From the NCBI GenBank assembly GCA_964444365.1, contig CAYUHJ010000012.1, forward strand, positions 1-64,000: DNA of 64,000 nt, written 5' to 3'. Source of the DNA: CAYUHJ01 sp964444365 (GTDB lineage: Bacteria; Planctomycetota; Planctomycetia; Gemmatales; Gemmataceae). Positions within the stretch are counted from its first letter, which is position 1; the number at the start of each line of letters is the position of its first letter. The notes below the pieces were generated by a model, which saw only the letters and a list, made by a program, of their open reading frames with translations, was not told the origin of the DNA and made no database searches. Made by a program: the position numbers and the translations under genes. Positions 15,258 to 24,175 of the stretch are shown piece by piece.

Positions 15258-16452
15258 GGCCGACCCGTCCCCCGCCGCTGCCGCCGTGGCCGACCCGCCG
15301 GGGCTCCGGTTCCGGTGTCGCCGCACCGACCTGCTCGCCGCCGCGAAGCTCGCGGTCCAGGTGGTGGGGACGGCGACGCCCCAGGACCGGCTCATCTCCG
15401 GCGTCCGCGTCCACGTCGGTGCCGACCTCCGCCTCGCGGCGACCGACCACGAGGGGTGGATCTCCGTCGGGGTGGGGTGCCGGCCCGAGCGGCTGCGGCC
15501 CGGTGCCCTCACGGTCAAAGACCCGAACCGGCTGATCGCGATGCTGGCCGAGTGCCGCGACGAGGACGTCGAGTTCACCGGCGACGAGTACGAGGGCTTC
15601 CGGCTCGCGTCGTCGGGCGGGACGTTCACCTTCGCGGCCGGGCCGGTCGCCCACTCCGACCCCGAGCCGCCGGCCCCGTCCGCCTGCCGCGTCACGCTCT
15701 CGCCGGCGGACCTGGCGTCGCACCTCGCCGCCGTGCTGCCGATGGGCGGTCGGCCGCGGCTGAAGATGGGCTGGCAGTTCGCGTGCAACGGCGTGTGCCT
15801 CGCGCCGCTGGCCAAGTCCCTCCGACTCTCAGCGACGGACTTCAACCGCACCGGGGTGGCGGACGTCCCTGCCGAGGTCACCGATCCAAGCTACACGCCC
15901 GGCGTCATCCCCATCGCGGCGGCCCGGCTGATCCGCAAACTCGCACTGGCCCACGCCGCGGACGAGTTCACCGAGTGCGACCTGTACCTCGAACGGACGC
16001 GGCTCGTCGCCGAGTTCGACCTCGTCGCGTTCACGACCCGCTTCATGGAAGGCAAGGTCCCCGACCCGGTCGACGTGCTCTCTGGCGTGAAGCGGACGGC
16101 CGAGGTGCTCCGCGACCCGCTCCTCTCCGCGGTCCGCGGCGTCGAGAACATGGTCGGAGAAGACGGGCTAATGACCGTGGCCATCGACCGGGGCTACGTC
16201 ACCGTGTCCGCCCGCTCGTCGAAGTTCGGCTACGGAACGGTGTCGGTTCCCGCGGGCGGGTTCAAGGGCGAATGGTCGGGCGTTGCACGGGCGTCCGACG
16301 TGGCCCTGGCCCTGGCCGCGGCACCGTCCGACATGGTCGCCGTCGGACCGGGCGGACCCGCCCAGCACTCGCTCACGGTCAAGGCCGGCGTCGCGTTCTA
16401 CCTGTTCGACGGTGCCCACCTGAAGGCGGAGGGTGATGCCGATGGCGAGTGA
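15241..16452 (+). CDS. Phage-encoded DNA polymerase sliding clamp (DnaN-like)
   Basis: The 403-residue protein aligns by pattern to DNA polymerase III beta clamp: FRCRRTDLLAAAKLAVQVV at the start, LISGVRVHVGADLRLAATDHEGWI in domain I, KDPNRLIAMLAEC, and the last domain ending in VKAGVAFYLFDGAHLKAEGD. A clamp tethers polymerase to DNA; a phage copy would let it assemble its own or a hybrid replisome. ATG 15241 has an AAGGAG SD at good spacing. No phage replicative polymerase was found in the window. Confidence 0.75.
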   Translation: MARKRKADPSPAAAAVADPPGLRFRCRRTDLLAAAKLAVQVVGTATPQDRLISGVRVHVGADLRLAATDHEGWISVGVGCRPERLRPGALTVKDPNRLIAMLAECRDEDVEFTGDEYEGFRLASSGGTFTFAAGPVAHSDPEPPAPSACRVTLSPADLASHLAAVLPMGGRPRLKMGWQFACNGVCLAPLAKSLRLSATDFNRTGVADVPAEVTDPSYTPGVIPIAAARLIRKLALAHAADEFTECDLYLERTRLVAEFDLVAFTTRFMEGKVPDPVDVLSGVKRTAEVLRDPLLSAVRGVENMVGEDGLMTVAIDRGYVTVSARSSKFGYGTVSVPAGGFKGEWSGVARASDVALALAAAPSDMVAVGPGGPAQHSLTVKAGVAFYLFDGAHLKAEGDADGE

Positions 16453-18073
16453 CGCCCCCGCGGTCGAGTTCGCCGGCGACCGCATGTCGGTCAGGTTCGA
16501 CCGGTTCGGCCCAGCCGCCTACGCCCGCTTCTTGCAGGTCAAGCGGCTGCCGGAGTCGAGCATCGAGTTCGACCCGGCCGACGAGTCGTACACGGTCACG
16601 GCCCCGGCCCGGTTCGCGGCGTTGCTCGGGGCCGTCCGCCCGGCAGCCGCGAGGCCGGTCCGCATCGCCTCGCACCTGTTCCCGGACCAGCGGCAGCTCA
16701 CCCGCCAGGCCCTCGACGCCAAGCGGTTCGCCCTCTGGTGCGCGTGCGGGTTCGGCAAGACGCCGATGGGCCTGGAGTACGCCCGGATCGTTCAGTCCCT
16801 CACCCGCGGCCGGGTGCTCGTCGTCACGATCGCGGAGGTGGTCCGCGAGTGGCAGGAGATGGCCGAGCGGTTCTACAAGGGGAAACTCAACCTCTACCGC
16901 GTCCGCTCGAAGTCCGACCTTCGCGAGTGGTGTACCAGCGGCGAACCGGGCATCGCGATTGCCAACTTCGAGAAGTTCAACCCGGACAAGGGCAACCACC
17001 CCGGCTCCGAGGTCGTGAACGAGTGCCGCCACCTGGCCGGGTTCGTGCTCGACGAGGCCGACCGGCTCCGGGCCAGCGGCGGCCGGCAGAAGTGGGCGTT
17101 GTTGAAGTCGTGCAAGGGGATCGAGTACAAGCTCGCCCTCACCGCGACCCCGGCCCCGAACGACCTGATGGAGTTCGCGTCCCAGGCGTCGTGGCTGGAG
17201 AAGATGCGGACCGAGACGGACATCATCTGGACCTACTTCACCCGCGACCCCCGCACCCAGAAGTGGACGGTGAAGCCGCACGCCCGGGCCGCGTTCTTCG
17301 AGTGGATGAGCACCTGGAGCGTGTACGTCAACGACCCCCGGCGGTTCGGGTGGCGGCTCGACATGCCCGAGGTGCCCGACCCGGACTACCGGATCGTCGA
17401 CGTGCCGGCGACGCCCGAGCAACTCGCCGTCGCGTCGGACATCACCGCGGACCCGCGGACCGGCCAGCGGTGGATGCCCGGCTGTGCCCCGGTCGGGATC
17501 GTCCAGCGGGGCGACCTGTCGCAGGTGGCCAAGGGGTTCCGGTACACCGCCGCCGGCACCCGGTTTATCCCGTCCGAGAAGCCGGGCGTGGTCGCCGACA
17601 TCGTCCGCCGCGAGGCCGCGTCCGGGGCCCAGGTGCTCGTCTGGACCGAGTACGACGCGGAGGCGGACATCCTGCTCGACGCGATGCGGGACGTCGGCGG
17701 CGTGGCCCGGCTGACCGGTGCCGTGAAGCCGAAGGACCGACCCGGCGTGCTGGACGCCTTCCGCCGCGGCGACGTGCGGGTGTTGATCGGCCGGGCCAAG
17801 ATGCTCGGCTACGGAATGAACTTCCAGTTCGTGTCCGCGATGGTCTTCTCGGGATTCACCGACTCGTTCGCGAGGCTGTATCAGGCCGTCCGCCGGGCCG
17901 TCCGGTTCGGGCAGACGGAGCGGGTCCGGGTCTACTTCCCGGTCGTCCGCGAACTCGAAGGCGACGTGTGGGACAACCTCGACCGCAAGCAACGCGAGTT
18001 CCTCTCCGCGGTGACGGAGATGGAAGACGCCTACATCCGGGCTCGGTCCGGAATGAAAGGGGTGACCGGGTGA
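16442..18073 (+). CDS. SNF2-type superfamily 2 helicase
   Basis: The 543-residue protein has ATPase motifs ALWCACGFGKTPMGLEYA (Walker A), FVLDEADRL (motif II), TATPAPNDLMEF (motif III) and QAVRRAVRFGQTERVRVYFPV (motif VI). This set is typical of phage DEAD/SNF2-like helicases that remodel or unwind DNA during replication. It overlaps the clamp gene by 11 bp; ATG 16442 is preferred over GTG 16433 because the GGAGGG SD is spaced 8 bp from it. The next gene overlaps its stop (GTGA). Confidence 0.88.
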   Translation: MASDAPAVEFAGDRMSVRFDRFGPAAYARFLQVKRLPESSIEFDPADESYTVTAPARFAALLGAVRPAAARPVRIASHLFPDQRQLTRQALDAKRFALWCACGFGKTPMGLEYARIVQSLTRGRVLVVTIAEVVREWQEMAERFYKGKLNLYRVRSKSDLREWCTSGEPGIAIANFEKFNPDKGNHPGSEVVNECRHLAGFVLDEADRLRASGGRQKWALLKSCKGIEYKLALTATPAPNDLMEFASQASWLEKMRTETDIIWTYFTRDPRTQKWTVKPHARAAFFEWMSTWSVYVNDPRRFGWRLDMPEVPDPDYRIVDVPATPEQLAVASDITADPRTGQRWMPGCAPVGIVQRGDLSQVAKGFRYTAAGTRFIPSEKPGVVADIVRREAASGAQVLVWTEYDAEADILLDAMRDVGGVARLTGAVKPKDRPGVLDAFRRGDVRVLIGRAKMLGYGMNFQFVSAMVFSGFTDSFARLYQAVRRAVRFGQTERVRVYFPVVRELEGDVWDNLDRKQREFLSAVTEMEDAYIRARSGMKGVTG

Positions 18074-19353
18074 GCGAAGCGACGTTCGACATCTGGAATC
18101 AGGACTGCATCGCGGGAATGGCCGAACGGCTCAACCCCGAGTCGGTCGACCTGATCGTGACCTCGATCCCATTCGAGGAACTCTTCACCTACTCGGGCAA
18201 GCCCGAAGACGTGGGCAACAACGGTTCGACCGTGGACATCCGGGCCGGCCGGTTCGCCTTGAACATGCGGTTCGTGGTTGACGCCGCGTTCCGCGTGATG
18301 CGACCAGGTACGAACTTCTGCTGTCACATCCAGCAGCTGCTGGCCTACAAGAATCAGCACGGCTTCATGGGTCGTCGCGACTTCCGCGGGGCGATGGTGG
18401 ACGTGTTCGGGGCGGGCGGGTTCCAGTTCGTCGGCGAGATGGCGATTCCCAAGAACCCGCAGATGATGGCCCAGCGGCTCAACCTGCACTCCCTCCAGTT
18501 CAAGACGGGCGTCTCGCGGGACGGCAACCTGCTCGCGCCGGCCGTGAACGATTACGTTCTGATCTTCCACAAGCCGGGCGACCACCCGACCCCGCCGAAG
18601 CCTCTGTTCGACAAGAAGAGGAACAAGTCCGGCTGGGTGACAACCGACGAGTGGGTGAAATGGGCCTCCGGCATCTGGGCCGACGTGCTGGAAATTGACG
18701 TGCTGGACGGGGCCCGCGGCCACAAGGAGCAGACGCACGAGAAGCACGTCTGCCCGCTCCAGTTGGAGGTCATCCGGCGGTGCGTCTCCCTCTACTCGAA
18801 CCCCGTCGACGTCCAGCCCGACGTGACGGTTCTCGACCCGTTCATGGGCATCGGCTCGACGGCCTACGTCGCCCTCGGCGGAAGGTCGCCGACGACCGGC
18901 CTGTCCCTCGAACATCAACGGAACGTGGTCGGCTTTGAGTTGAAGGAGTCGTACCACGCGGGGGCGGTCCACAACGCGAAGAAGGCGAAGAAGCAGTTCG
19001 AGCGGAACAAGGCCAGCCTCTTCGCCGGCGTGGGAGGGACTGACGTGGTTGACCTGAACCCCACCAACCCCTACGCGGTGGCGGAGACGATTGCCGCCCT
19101 GGTCGCCGAGCGGGACGCCGCCCGCCGCGTCGCCGAGTCGCTGGCCGAGCGGGTCGCGGCTCAATCCGCCCTCCTGACGCAGGCGGCCGAGCGGGAGCGG
19201 AGTTCGCGGGCCGAACTGAAAGCCGTCCGCGAGCGGGCGGAGGGCGTCATCAGCTTCTTCCGCGATCAGATCCGCCGGCGGGAGATGGAACCGCTCGCCC
19301 GCGCGGCCGCCCAGATGGCGCTGAACGCGGTGCGGAAGGCGGTGGGCGTCTGA
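18070..19353 (+). CDS. DNA adenine or cytosine-N4 methyltransferase
   Basis: The 427-residue protein has methyltransferase motif IV in the variant form TSIPFEEL (about residue 33), where DPPY-type enzymes have (D/S)PP(Y/F), and motif I DPFMGIGST (about residue 255). The order IV before I is the beta class. Residues 355-427 form a Glu/Arg-rich helical tail. It probably methylates phage DNA against host restriction; there is no restriction enzyme beside it. The SIPF form of motif IV also occurs in other phage methylases. Confidence 0.85.
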   Translation: MSEATFDIWNQDCIAGMAERLNPESVDLIVTSIPFEELFTYSGKPEDVGNNGSTVDIRAGRFALNMRFVVDAAFRVMRPGTNFCCHIQQLLAYKNQHGFMGRRDFRGAMVDVFGAGGFQFVGEMAIPKNPQMMAQRLNLHSLQFKTGVSRDGNLLAPAVNDYVLIFHKPGDHPTPPKPLFDKKRNKSGWVTTDEWVKWASGIWADVLEIDVLDGARGHKEQTHEKHVCPLQLEVIRRCVSLYSNPVDVQPDVTVLDPFMGIGSTAYVALGGRSPTTGLSLEHQRNVVGFELKESYHAGAVHNAKKAKKQFERNKASLFAGVGGTDVVDLNPTNPYAVAETIAALVAERDAARRVAESLAERVAAQSALLTQAAERERSSRAELKAVRERAEGVISFFRDQIRRREMEPLARAAAQMALNAVRKAVGV

Positions 19354-19886
19354 TGAGCAAGCGAAACCCCACCGTCGCGGCCGGCCGATTCGTCGGCACC
19401 GTCGTCCGCGACACCCGCGAGCAGACGGGGTACGGGTTCTCCGGGCTCACCTGCGACGCCTCCGACGGCGGCGGGCCGCTCATCGTCCCCGTCGTCGTCG
19501 ACACGCTCCGCAGCGGGGACTACTCCCTCCGCGGCTACGAGGACCAGGTCGCCGTGGAGCGCAAGAGTCTGGCGGACCTGTTCGGCACGCTCGGCCAGGG
19601 CCGCGGCCGGTTCGAGCGGGAGCTTGAGCGACTCTCTGCGTTCAGGTTCGCGGCCGTCGTCGTGGAGGCGACGCTCCCTGAAGTGCTGCTCAGTCCGCCG
19701 CGGCACTCCGACCTGAACCCGAAGGCGGTCATCCGCTCCGTGCTCGCGTGGCAGCAGCGGATGCCGGGCGTCCACTGGTGGTTCGCCGGGCCGCGGCCGC
19801 TGGCGGAGGCCCTGACGTTCCGCGTCCTCGAACGGTTCCTGAAAGAGCGGCTCCGCGAGTCGCAACCTAACCGAAAGGAAGACTGA
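19353..19886 (+). CDS. ERCC4-type (XPF/Mus81-like) nuclease
   Basis: The 177-residue protein carries the ERCC4 nuclease core: VVRDTREQTGYGFSG, VDTLRSGDYSLRGYED, VAVERKSLADL (the ERKxxxD signature) and RFERELERLSAFRFAAVVVE. Single-domain phage versions probably cut branched DNA or flaps. The start ATG overlaps the methylase stop by one base. No helix-hairpin-helix domain follows the nuclease core. Confidence 0.88.
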   Translation: MSKRNPTVAAGRFVGTVVRDTREQTGYGFSGLTCDASDGGGPLIVPVVVDTLRSGDYSLRGYEDQVAVERKSLADLFGTLGQGRGRFERELERLSAFRFAAVVVEATLPEVLLSPPRHSDLNPKAVIRSVLAWQQRMPGVHWWFAGPRPLAEALTFRVLERFLKERLRESQPNRKED

Positions 19887-19888
19887 CC

Positions 19889-20437
19889 ATGTCCACCGCG
19901 TCACCCGTGAAGCGGACACTGTTCGAGATCGGGGCGGAGCTCCAGGCCCTCGACGCCCTGCTCGACGACCTCGGCGGCGACGTGTCCGACCCGGAGGTCG
20001 GGGCCGCGGTCGACCTGTGGTACGCCTCCCTCATGGCCGACGAGGGCCGCAAGCTCGAAGACTGGGTCGGCTACGTCCGCCAGTTGGAGATGGAGGTCGC
20101 CGTCGCCCGCGAAGAGGCGGAGCGGTTCCTGGCCAAGGCCCGGTCCCGCGAGGCCCGCATCGAATGGCTGAAGGGGGCGATGAAGTCCCACCTCGAACTG
20201 ACCGGCCGGACCAAGGCGACCACGGCCGCGGGCCGCACGCTCGCGGTCCAGAAGAACGGCGGGAAGGCCCCGCTCGCGTGGGTCGGGGCGAGGGTCACGC
20301 CCGACGACGTGCCGGAAGAGTTCGTCCGCGTTGTCCGCGAAGTCGACACGGACAAGGTCCGGGCCGCGCTGGAGGCGGGCCGACAACTGCCGTTCGCGAA
20401 ACTGGAAGAGAGGGGTACTCATCTTCGAATTCGATAA
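19889..20437 (+). CDS. Siphovirus Gp157-like protein
   Basis: The 182-residue protein follows the Gp157 pattern: an N-terminal helical region with FEIGAELQALDALLDDLGG, a long coiled-coil-like segment (VRQLEMEVAVAREEAERFLAKARSREARIEWLK) and a small C-terminal domain including VPEEFVR and DKVRAALEAG. Gp157 proteins are common in phage replication blocks and have been linked to phage resistance in streptococci. It sits 2 bp after the nuclease gene. Confidence 0.8.
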   Translation: MSTASPVKRTLFEIGAELQALDALLDDLGGDVSDPEVGAAVDLWYASLMADEGRKLEDWVGYVRQLEMEVAVAREEAERFLAKARSREARIEWLKGAMKSHLELTGRTKATTAAGRTLAVQKNGGKAPLAWVGARVTPDDVPEEFVRVVREVDTDKVRAALEAGRQLPFAKLEERGTHLRIR

Positions 20438-20496
20438 CCGAAGTCGCTGCCTTCATAGCCGATCCTGCCATTCCGATAACCGATCCGCGAGGATTT

Positions 20497-21036
20497 ATGC
20501 TCCCTGCCGACTGGTCCGCCGTCGCCCAGGTCTACGCCGACGGCGGCGTCATCCTCCAAAACCCGTCCCCCGACGGTGGTACGTTCGCCGCGGTCTGGGT
20601 CAACCGGGCGGGCGGCCGCGTGGGGTTCGCCACCGGCTCGGTGACGCCGGCGGAGGTCGGCCGGCCCTGGGTGTCGAACAACCTCACCGAGGTGCTCGCC
20701 CTGGTGCTCGGCCTCGAACCGCTCCCCGACGGGTGGGCGGGCGAGGTGTTCTCCGATTCGCTCACCGCGATCCGGGCCGTCCGCGATTGCGCGACGCGGC
20801 CGAACCCGGACTGGCTGCCCGGCGACGTGTGGGAGCGGGTCCGCGGCGTTCGCCGGCGGCTCGGCCCGCTCTCGTTCGTGCTGTTGGGCGGACACCCCAA
20901 CAAGGCGGAACTCGCGGCCGGACGCCGCAAGGACGGCAAGCCCGTCAGCGTCCACAACGTCAAGTGCGACGAGCTTTGCGGCGAGGCGGCCAGGGAGATG
21001 ATTCAGAAAATTCGGAAGACGGAGGCAGCGTCGTGA
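20497..21036 (+). CDS. RNase H-like protein
   Basis: The 179-residue protein has an RNase H-like arrangement of acidic residues: VYADGGVI (first Asp), NNLTEVLALVLGLE (Glu) and VFSDSLTAIRAV (second Asp), with a late CDELCGEA as a possible fourth. It could remove RNA primers or process phage transcripts. Upstream, CGATAACCGA occurs twice (20432-20441 and 20474-20483), which may be regulatory. It is followed by an overlapping gene (GTGA). Confidence 0.65.
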   Translation: MLPADWSAVAQVYADGGVILQNPSPDGGTFAAVWVNRAGGRVGFATGSVTPAEVGRPWVSNNLTEVLALVLGLEPLPDGWAGEVFSDSLTAIRAVRDCATRPNPDWLPGDVWERVRGVRRRLGPLSFVLLGGHPNKAELAAGRRKDGKPVSVHNVKCDELCGEAAREMIQKIRKTEAAS

Positions 21037-21842
21037 CAGACCAAGATGCACTTATGGCAGCCATTTGTTCCAACCGCAGCGATCCTACGCCGCGACTTGT
21101 TTACGCAGATTGGCTGGAAGACCACGACCGACGCGATTCAGGTGAGGCATGTGCTAATTTATACGCGATCCGTGCCGAACTAATTCGACTTCAAATCTCA
21201 ATAGCTGAACTGAGAGTGGCGTCGGACAACGAATGGTGCGCATACGGACTTTGTAGCCCATACTGCAGTGTTTGTCCTCAGTTGTCTCGGGCTGTTGATC
21301 GAGAGAAGCAGATTCTAGATGAGCATGAGCACATGTGGTATCCGATATCTGCTAGGGCATCCGCCAAGGTCTACAACATGGGATTCTTGGAGCAAATCGA
21401 TATGACCCTTGCTAATTTTATACACCTTACATTTGAAGAAGACAATCTATACGGTTATCGCGATTTGGAACGGATAGAAATCATTGACCGCATCCCATCG
21501 GATAGCGGTGTCTGGACATGCAGACCTGTCGAAGATTTTTGGGGTCCGGATGAGTTTGACGCCGAAGAAGGCATGTGGTTACCAAGTTTCGACATAGAAA
21601 ATAGCGACGCATACCAAGTGCAGAACGCTTTGCCTCCGAGTATTTTTGAGTGGTTGCCACTTGTGCTTCCAAGTTCGACCGGTTCGATTGCAAGCCGAGA
21701 GTTTTTTTACCGCAGCCGCGAAGACGCTCGATCTGCGCTCTCGAACGCTTGTCTGGCTAATCTTCGGGCCGATATCAAGGACACGATTCTCAGAAATCGC
21801 AAGTCCACGCCGCCAGATGATTTACGTTCTTTCGATAAGTAG
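21033..21842 (+). CDS. TIGR02996-domain protein, AT-richer cargo gene
   Basis: The 269-residue protein starts TDQDALMAAICSNRSDPTPRLVYADWLEDHD and includes AELIRLQIS, the signature of the TIGR02996 domain that is expanded in planctomycetes and other complex bacteria. Function of the domain is unknown. The rest has a Cys-rich patch (CAYGLCSPYCSVC). Base composition is clearly lower in GC than the neighbouring genes, which marks it as a recent acquisition into the prophage. A strong hairpin follows (21910-21944). Confidence 0.75.
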   Translation: MTDQDALMAAICSNRSDPTPRLVYADWLEDHDRRDSGEACANLYAIRAELIRLQISIAELRVASDNEWCAYGLCSPYCSVCPQLSRAVDREKQILDEHEHMWYPISARASAKVYNMGFLEQIDMTLANFIHLTFEEDNLYGYRDLERIEIIDRIPSDSGVWTCRPVEDFWGPDEFDAEEGMWLPSFDIENSDAYQVQNALPPSIFEWLPLVLPSSTGSIASREFFYRSREDARSALSNACLANLRADIKDTILRNRKSTPPDDLRSFDK

Positions 21843-21909
21843 TCATCTTTCAGGGGTATTTCCCCGAATCGGGTGCCAGAGTAGAGTCTATTTTCGGTGC
21901 CAGAAAAAC

Positions 21910-21944
21910 GATGCGGCCCGAGCAGTGAACTCGGGCCGCATCTT
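21910..21944. terminator. Strong terminator hairpin
   Basis: A perfect 13-bp stem GATGCGGCCCGAG/CTCGGGCCGCATC with a 7-base loop, preceded by AAAAAC and followed by TT. It would stop transcription from the TIGR02996 gene before the primase-like gene. Confidence 0.8.
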
Positions 21945-21970
21945 GACCGCAGGCGACAGGGGTAGCTGTC

Positions 21971-24175
21971 ATGATTAAGTTATCGGGCCAGTCTCGCAAA
22001 CAGTCAACTTTTTTTGGAACGGGCAGGTGGATTTCTGCCACCCGCTACAACCCGTGCGGCGCGTGCGGCAGATTCGGAGAGTACTTTTGTAGGGTCTCCG
22101 AAGACGGCGGAGCCGCGACTTGCCGACACGAATCCTACCACAAGGACTTCGGCCAGGGCCACGAGAAGGTTTCCGAAAACGGCGAGCGGTACTACAGCTT
22201 TGTCAGCCGCGACGGGGCCAAGATCAAGCCCCAGGTCCGCACCGGCCCGCCCGAACGCCACCCCGACCAGTCGCACTACGCGAACACCTACGCCGAGCGG
22301 TTGACCGAGCATCGTGCCAAGGCCCTCGCGGACCAGCTGGGCTTCCCCGGGTGGTTCGCCGAGAAGTTCAAGGAAATGGGATTCGGCTGGAGCGGGCCGC
22401 GCAAGCGAACCGCCGATAAGCCCGCCCTCCCCGAGGGCTGGCGGTTCCCCGAGCGGGACGGCCAGGGGCGGGCGATCGGCTTCAGCATCCGCACCGAGTG
22501 GAACGCGAAGCGGCAGGACGGACCTCGCGGGATGCACCTGCCGCCCGGGTGGTTCGACCTCGCCGTCCGCAAAAAGCTCCTCCTCGTCGTCGAGGGCGCG
22601 TCCGACACTGCCGCTTGCTACGGTGCCGGCGTGTCCGCGATCGGCATTCCTGCGCTTCGGGCTGGCCGCGAGCACCTGACCGAACTGCTCGCGCCTTTAC
22701 CCGACTTCGTGAAGGTCGTCATGGTCGCCGAGCGCGACGAGAAGCCCGACGGGTTCTGGCCGGGGCTCATCGGCTCCCGCGACACCGCCAAGGCCCTCGC
22801 CGACGAACTGGGCCGCCCGGTCGGCTGGGCACTGATCCCCGGCGAACTCGGCCGGGCAGGACGCCCGGCCGAGTTCAAGGACTCGAAAGACTGGCTCGTC
22901 GCCAACGCCGGCACGACCGAGTTGTCCTGGCGGGCAGCCGGCGACCGGTACGCGAGGCTAATCCTCGCGGACGCGACGTTCGAGTGGCCCGGCGAGCCCG
23001 ACCTGTCCGTCCCCGCGGAGATCGAACACCCGGAATGCCAGTGCCGCCGCCCCAGCCCCGGCCACCTCGCGGGCAAGCGGGGCAGCCCGCGCGAGGGCTT
23101 CGACGTCTACACCCGCTTCCGGTGCAAGAAGTGGGTCTGCGGCCACTGCCGCACGCTCGAAGCCCGGAAGTGGTACGTCCACCTCCGCGACATCCTCGTC
23201 GAGGCGGACGCCGCCGGCGACGGCACCCGCGACAAGAACCCCCACCCGTCCAAGCCGATCGTGGCCGACCACCTTCGCCTCTACTTCGGTGAGATGACCC
23301 CGCGACAGTTCGCCGCCTGCCGCGAGTCCGTGACGTCCGCAGCGGGCGAATATGCACGAATGCCCTGGCGAGGGTTAAACGACACCCACAAAGGGGACAT
23401 AGAAGAGAATAAGGAGTCGGCTTTTGAGGCAGAGTCTCACGACGAGAAGAATGAGACCTTCCGCGTCTTCGCCGTAGTGCCCCCGGACCAGAGGCCGCCG
23501 CGGTTCATGCGGCCGGTCTGCCTCGCGGAGGCGCTCGCGTTGCTGGCCCAGACGATGGCTCTCCTCCGTCCGGACCCGGAAAAGAAGGCGTGCCACCCGG
23601 TTCGGACGTCCAAGGACTGGAACCTGCCGGAGCGGGAGCCGTCGCACTGGACCGTCGGGAAGGTCGCGTCGCTGACCCCCGAGCAGATCACCGAAGCCGC
23701 GTCCGCCGTTGGGCTTTCGGCCACGGTCAACCTCCGCCACGAGGACGTCCGGGGCCACCAGGCCGGCGTCGCCGGCCCGCCCGTTTACCGCTGGCTCTTC
23801 AACGAACTGGTGGCCAAGCGGGACGACGCCCCGGCCCCGTCCGTCGGCGACGTGGTGAACGCCTACTGGCGGTGGAAGCAACACCTTCCGGCGAACGCCG
23901 TCCCCTGCTGGAACGTGAAGGACGTCATCGAGTCCCGCCTGTGGGAGGGGCCCGACGCCCCCACGCTCGTCCGCCTCGCCGACGCGATCGAGCGGGCCCC
24001 CGAGCTCGAACAGTTCTTCCGAGACACCGAGGGCATCGAATGGCCCGGAGAGCAAAAGCCGCCGCCCAAGCCCAAGCGGATACGCCCGTCGTCGAAGGAC
24101 AGGCGGTTCCAGGCCCGGCTCAGGCGGGCGAAGAACGGGGACGGCAACCCGATCCTGGACACGATCCGGCACTAG
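21971..24175 (+). CDS. TOPRIM primase-like replication protein
   Basis: The 734-residue protein begins with a zinc-ribbon region (CGACGRFGEYFC... CRHESYH, residues 24-50), as in DNA primases, then reaches a TOPRIM motif LLLVVEGASDTAACYGAG (about residue 205) with the second acidic cluster VVMVAERDE. The C-terminal half has another zinc-like cluster (CQCRRPSPGH... CKKWVCGHC, about residues 355-395) followed by KWYVHLRD, reminiscent of replication initiator proteins. It may prime phage DNA. The combination is unusual and the C-terminal assignment is tentative. Confidence 0.65.
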   Translation: MIKLSGQSRKQSTFFGTGRWISATRYNPCGACGRFGEYFCRVSEDGGAATCRHESYHKDFGQGHEKVSENGERYYSFVSRDGAKIKPQVRTGPPERHPDQSHYANTYAERLTEHRAKALADQLGFPGWFAEKFKEMGFGWSGPRKRTADKPALPEGWRFPERDGQGRAIGFSIRTEWNAKRQDGPRGMHLPPGWFDLAVRKKLLLVVEGASDTAACYGAGVSAIGIPALRAGREHLTELLAPLPDFVKVVMVAERDEKPDGFWPGLIGSRDTAKALADELGRPVGWALIPGELGRAGRPAEFKDSKDWLVANAGTTELSWRAAGDRYARLILADATFEWPGEPDLSVPAEIEHPECQCRRPSPGHLAGKRGSPREGFDVYTRFRCKKWVCGHCRTLEARKWYVHLRDILVEADAAGDGTRDKNPHPSKPIVADHLRLYFGEMTPRQFAACRESVTSAAGEYARMPWRGLNDTHKGDIEENKESAFEAESHDEKNETFRVFAVVPPDQRPPRFMRPVCLAEALALLAQTMALLRPDPEKKACHPVRTSKDWNLPEREPSHWTVGKVASLTPEQITEAASAVGLSATVNLRHEDVRGHQAGVAGPPVYRWLFNELVAKRDDAPAPSVGDVVNAYWRWKQHLPANAVPCWNVKDVIESRLWEGPDAPTLVRLADAIERAPELEQFFRDTEGIEWPGEQKPPPKPKRIRPSSKDRRFQARLRRAKNGDGNPILDTIRH

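Noticed and set aside
12496..15723. 1075-aa leftward ORF opposite the helicase and clamp genes
   Set aside because: It is the antisense shadow of GC-rich coding genes; its product is Arg/Gly/Ala/Asp low-complexity, with no motif, while the + strand has clear helicase motifs.
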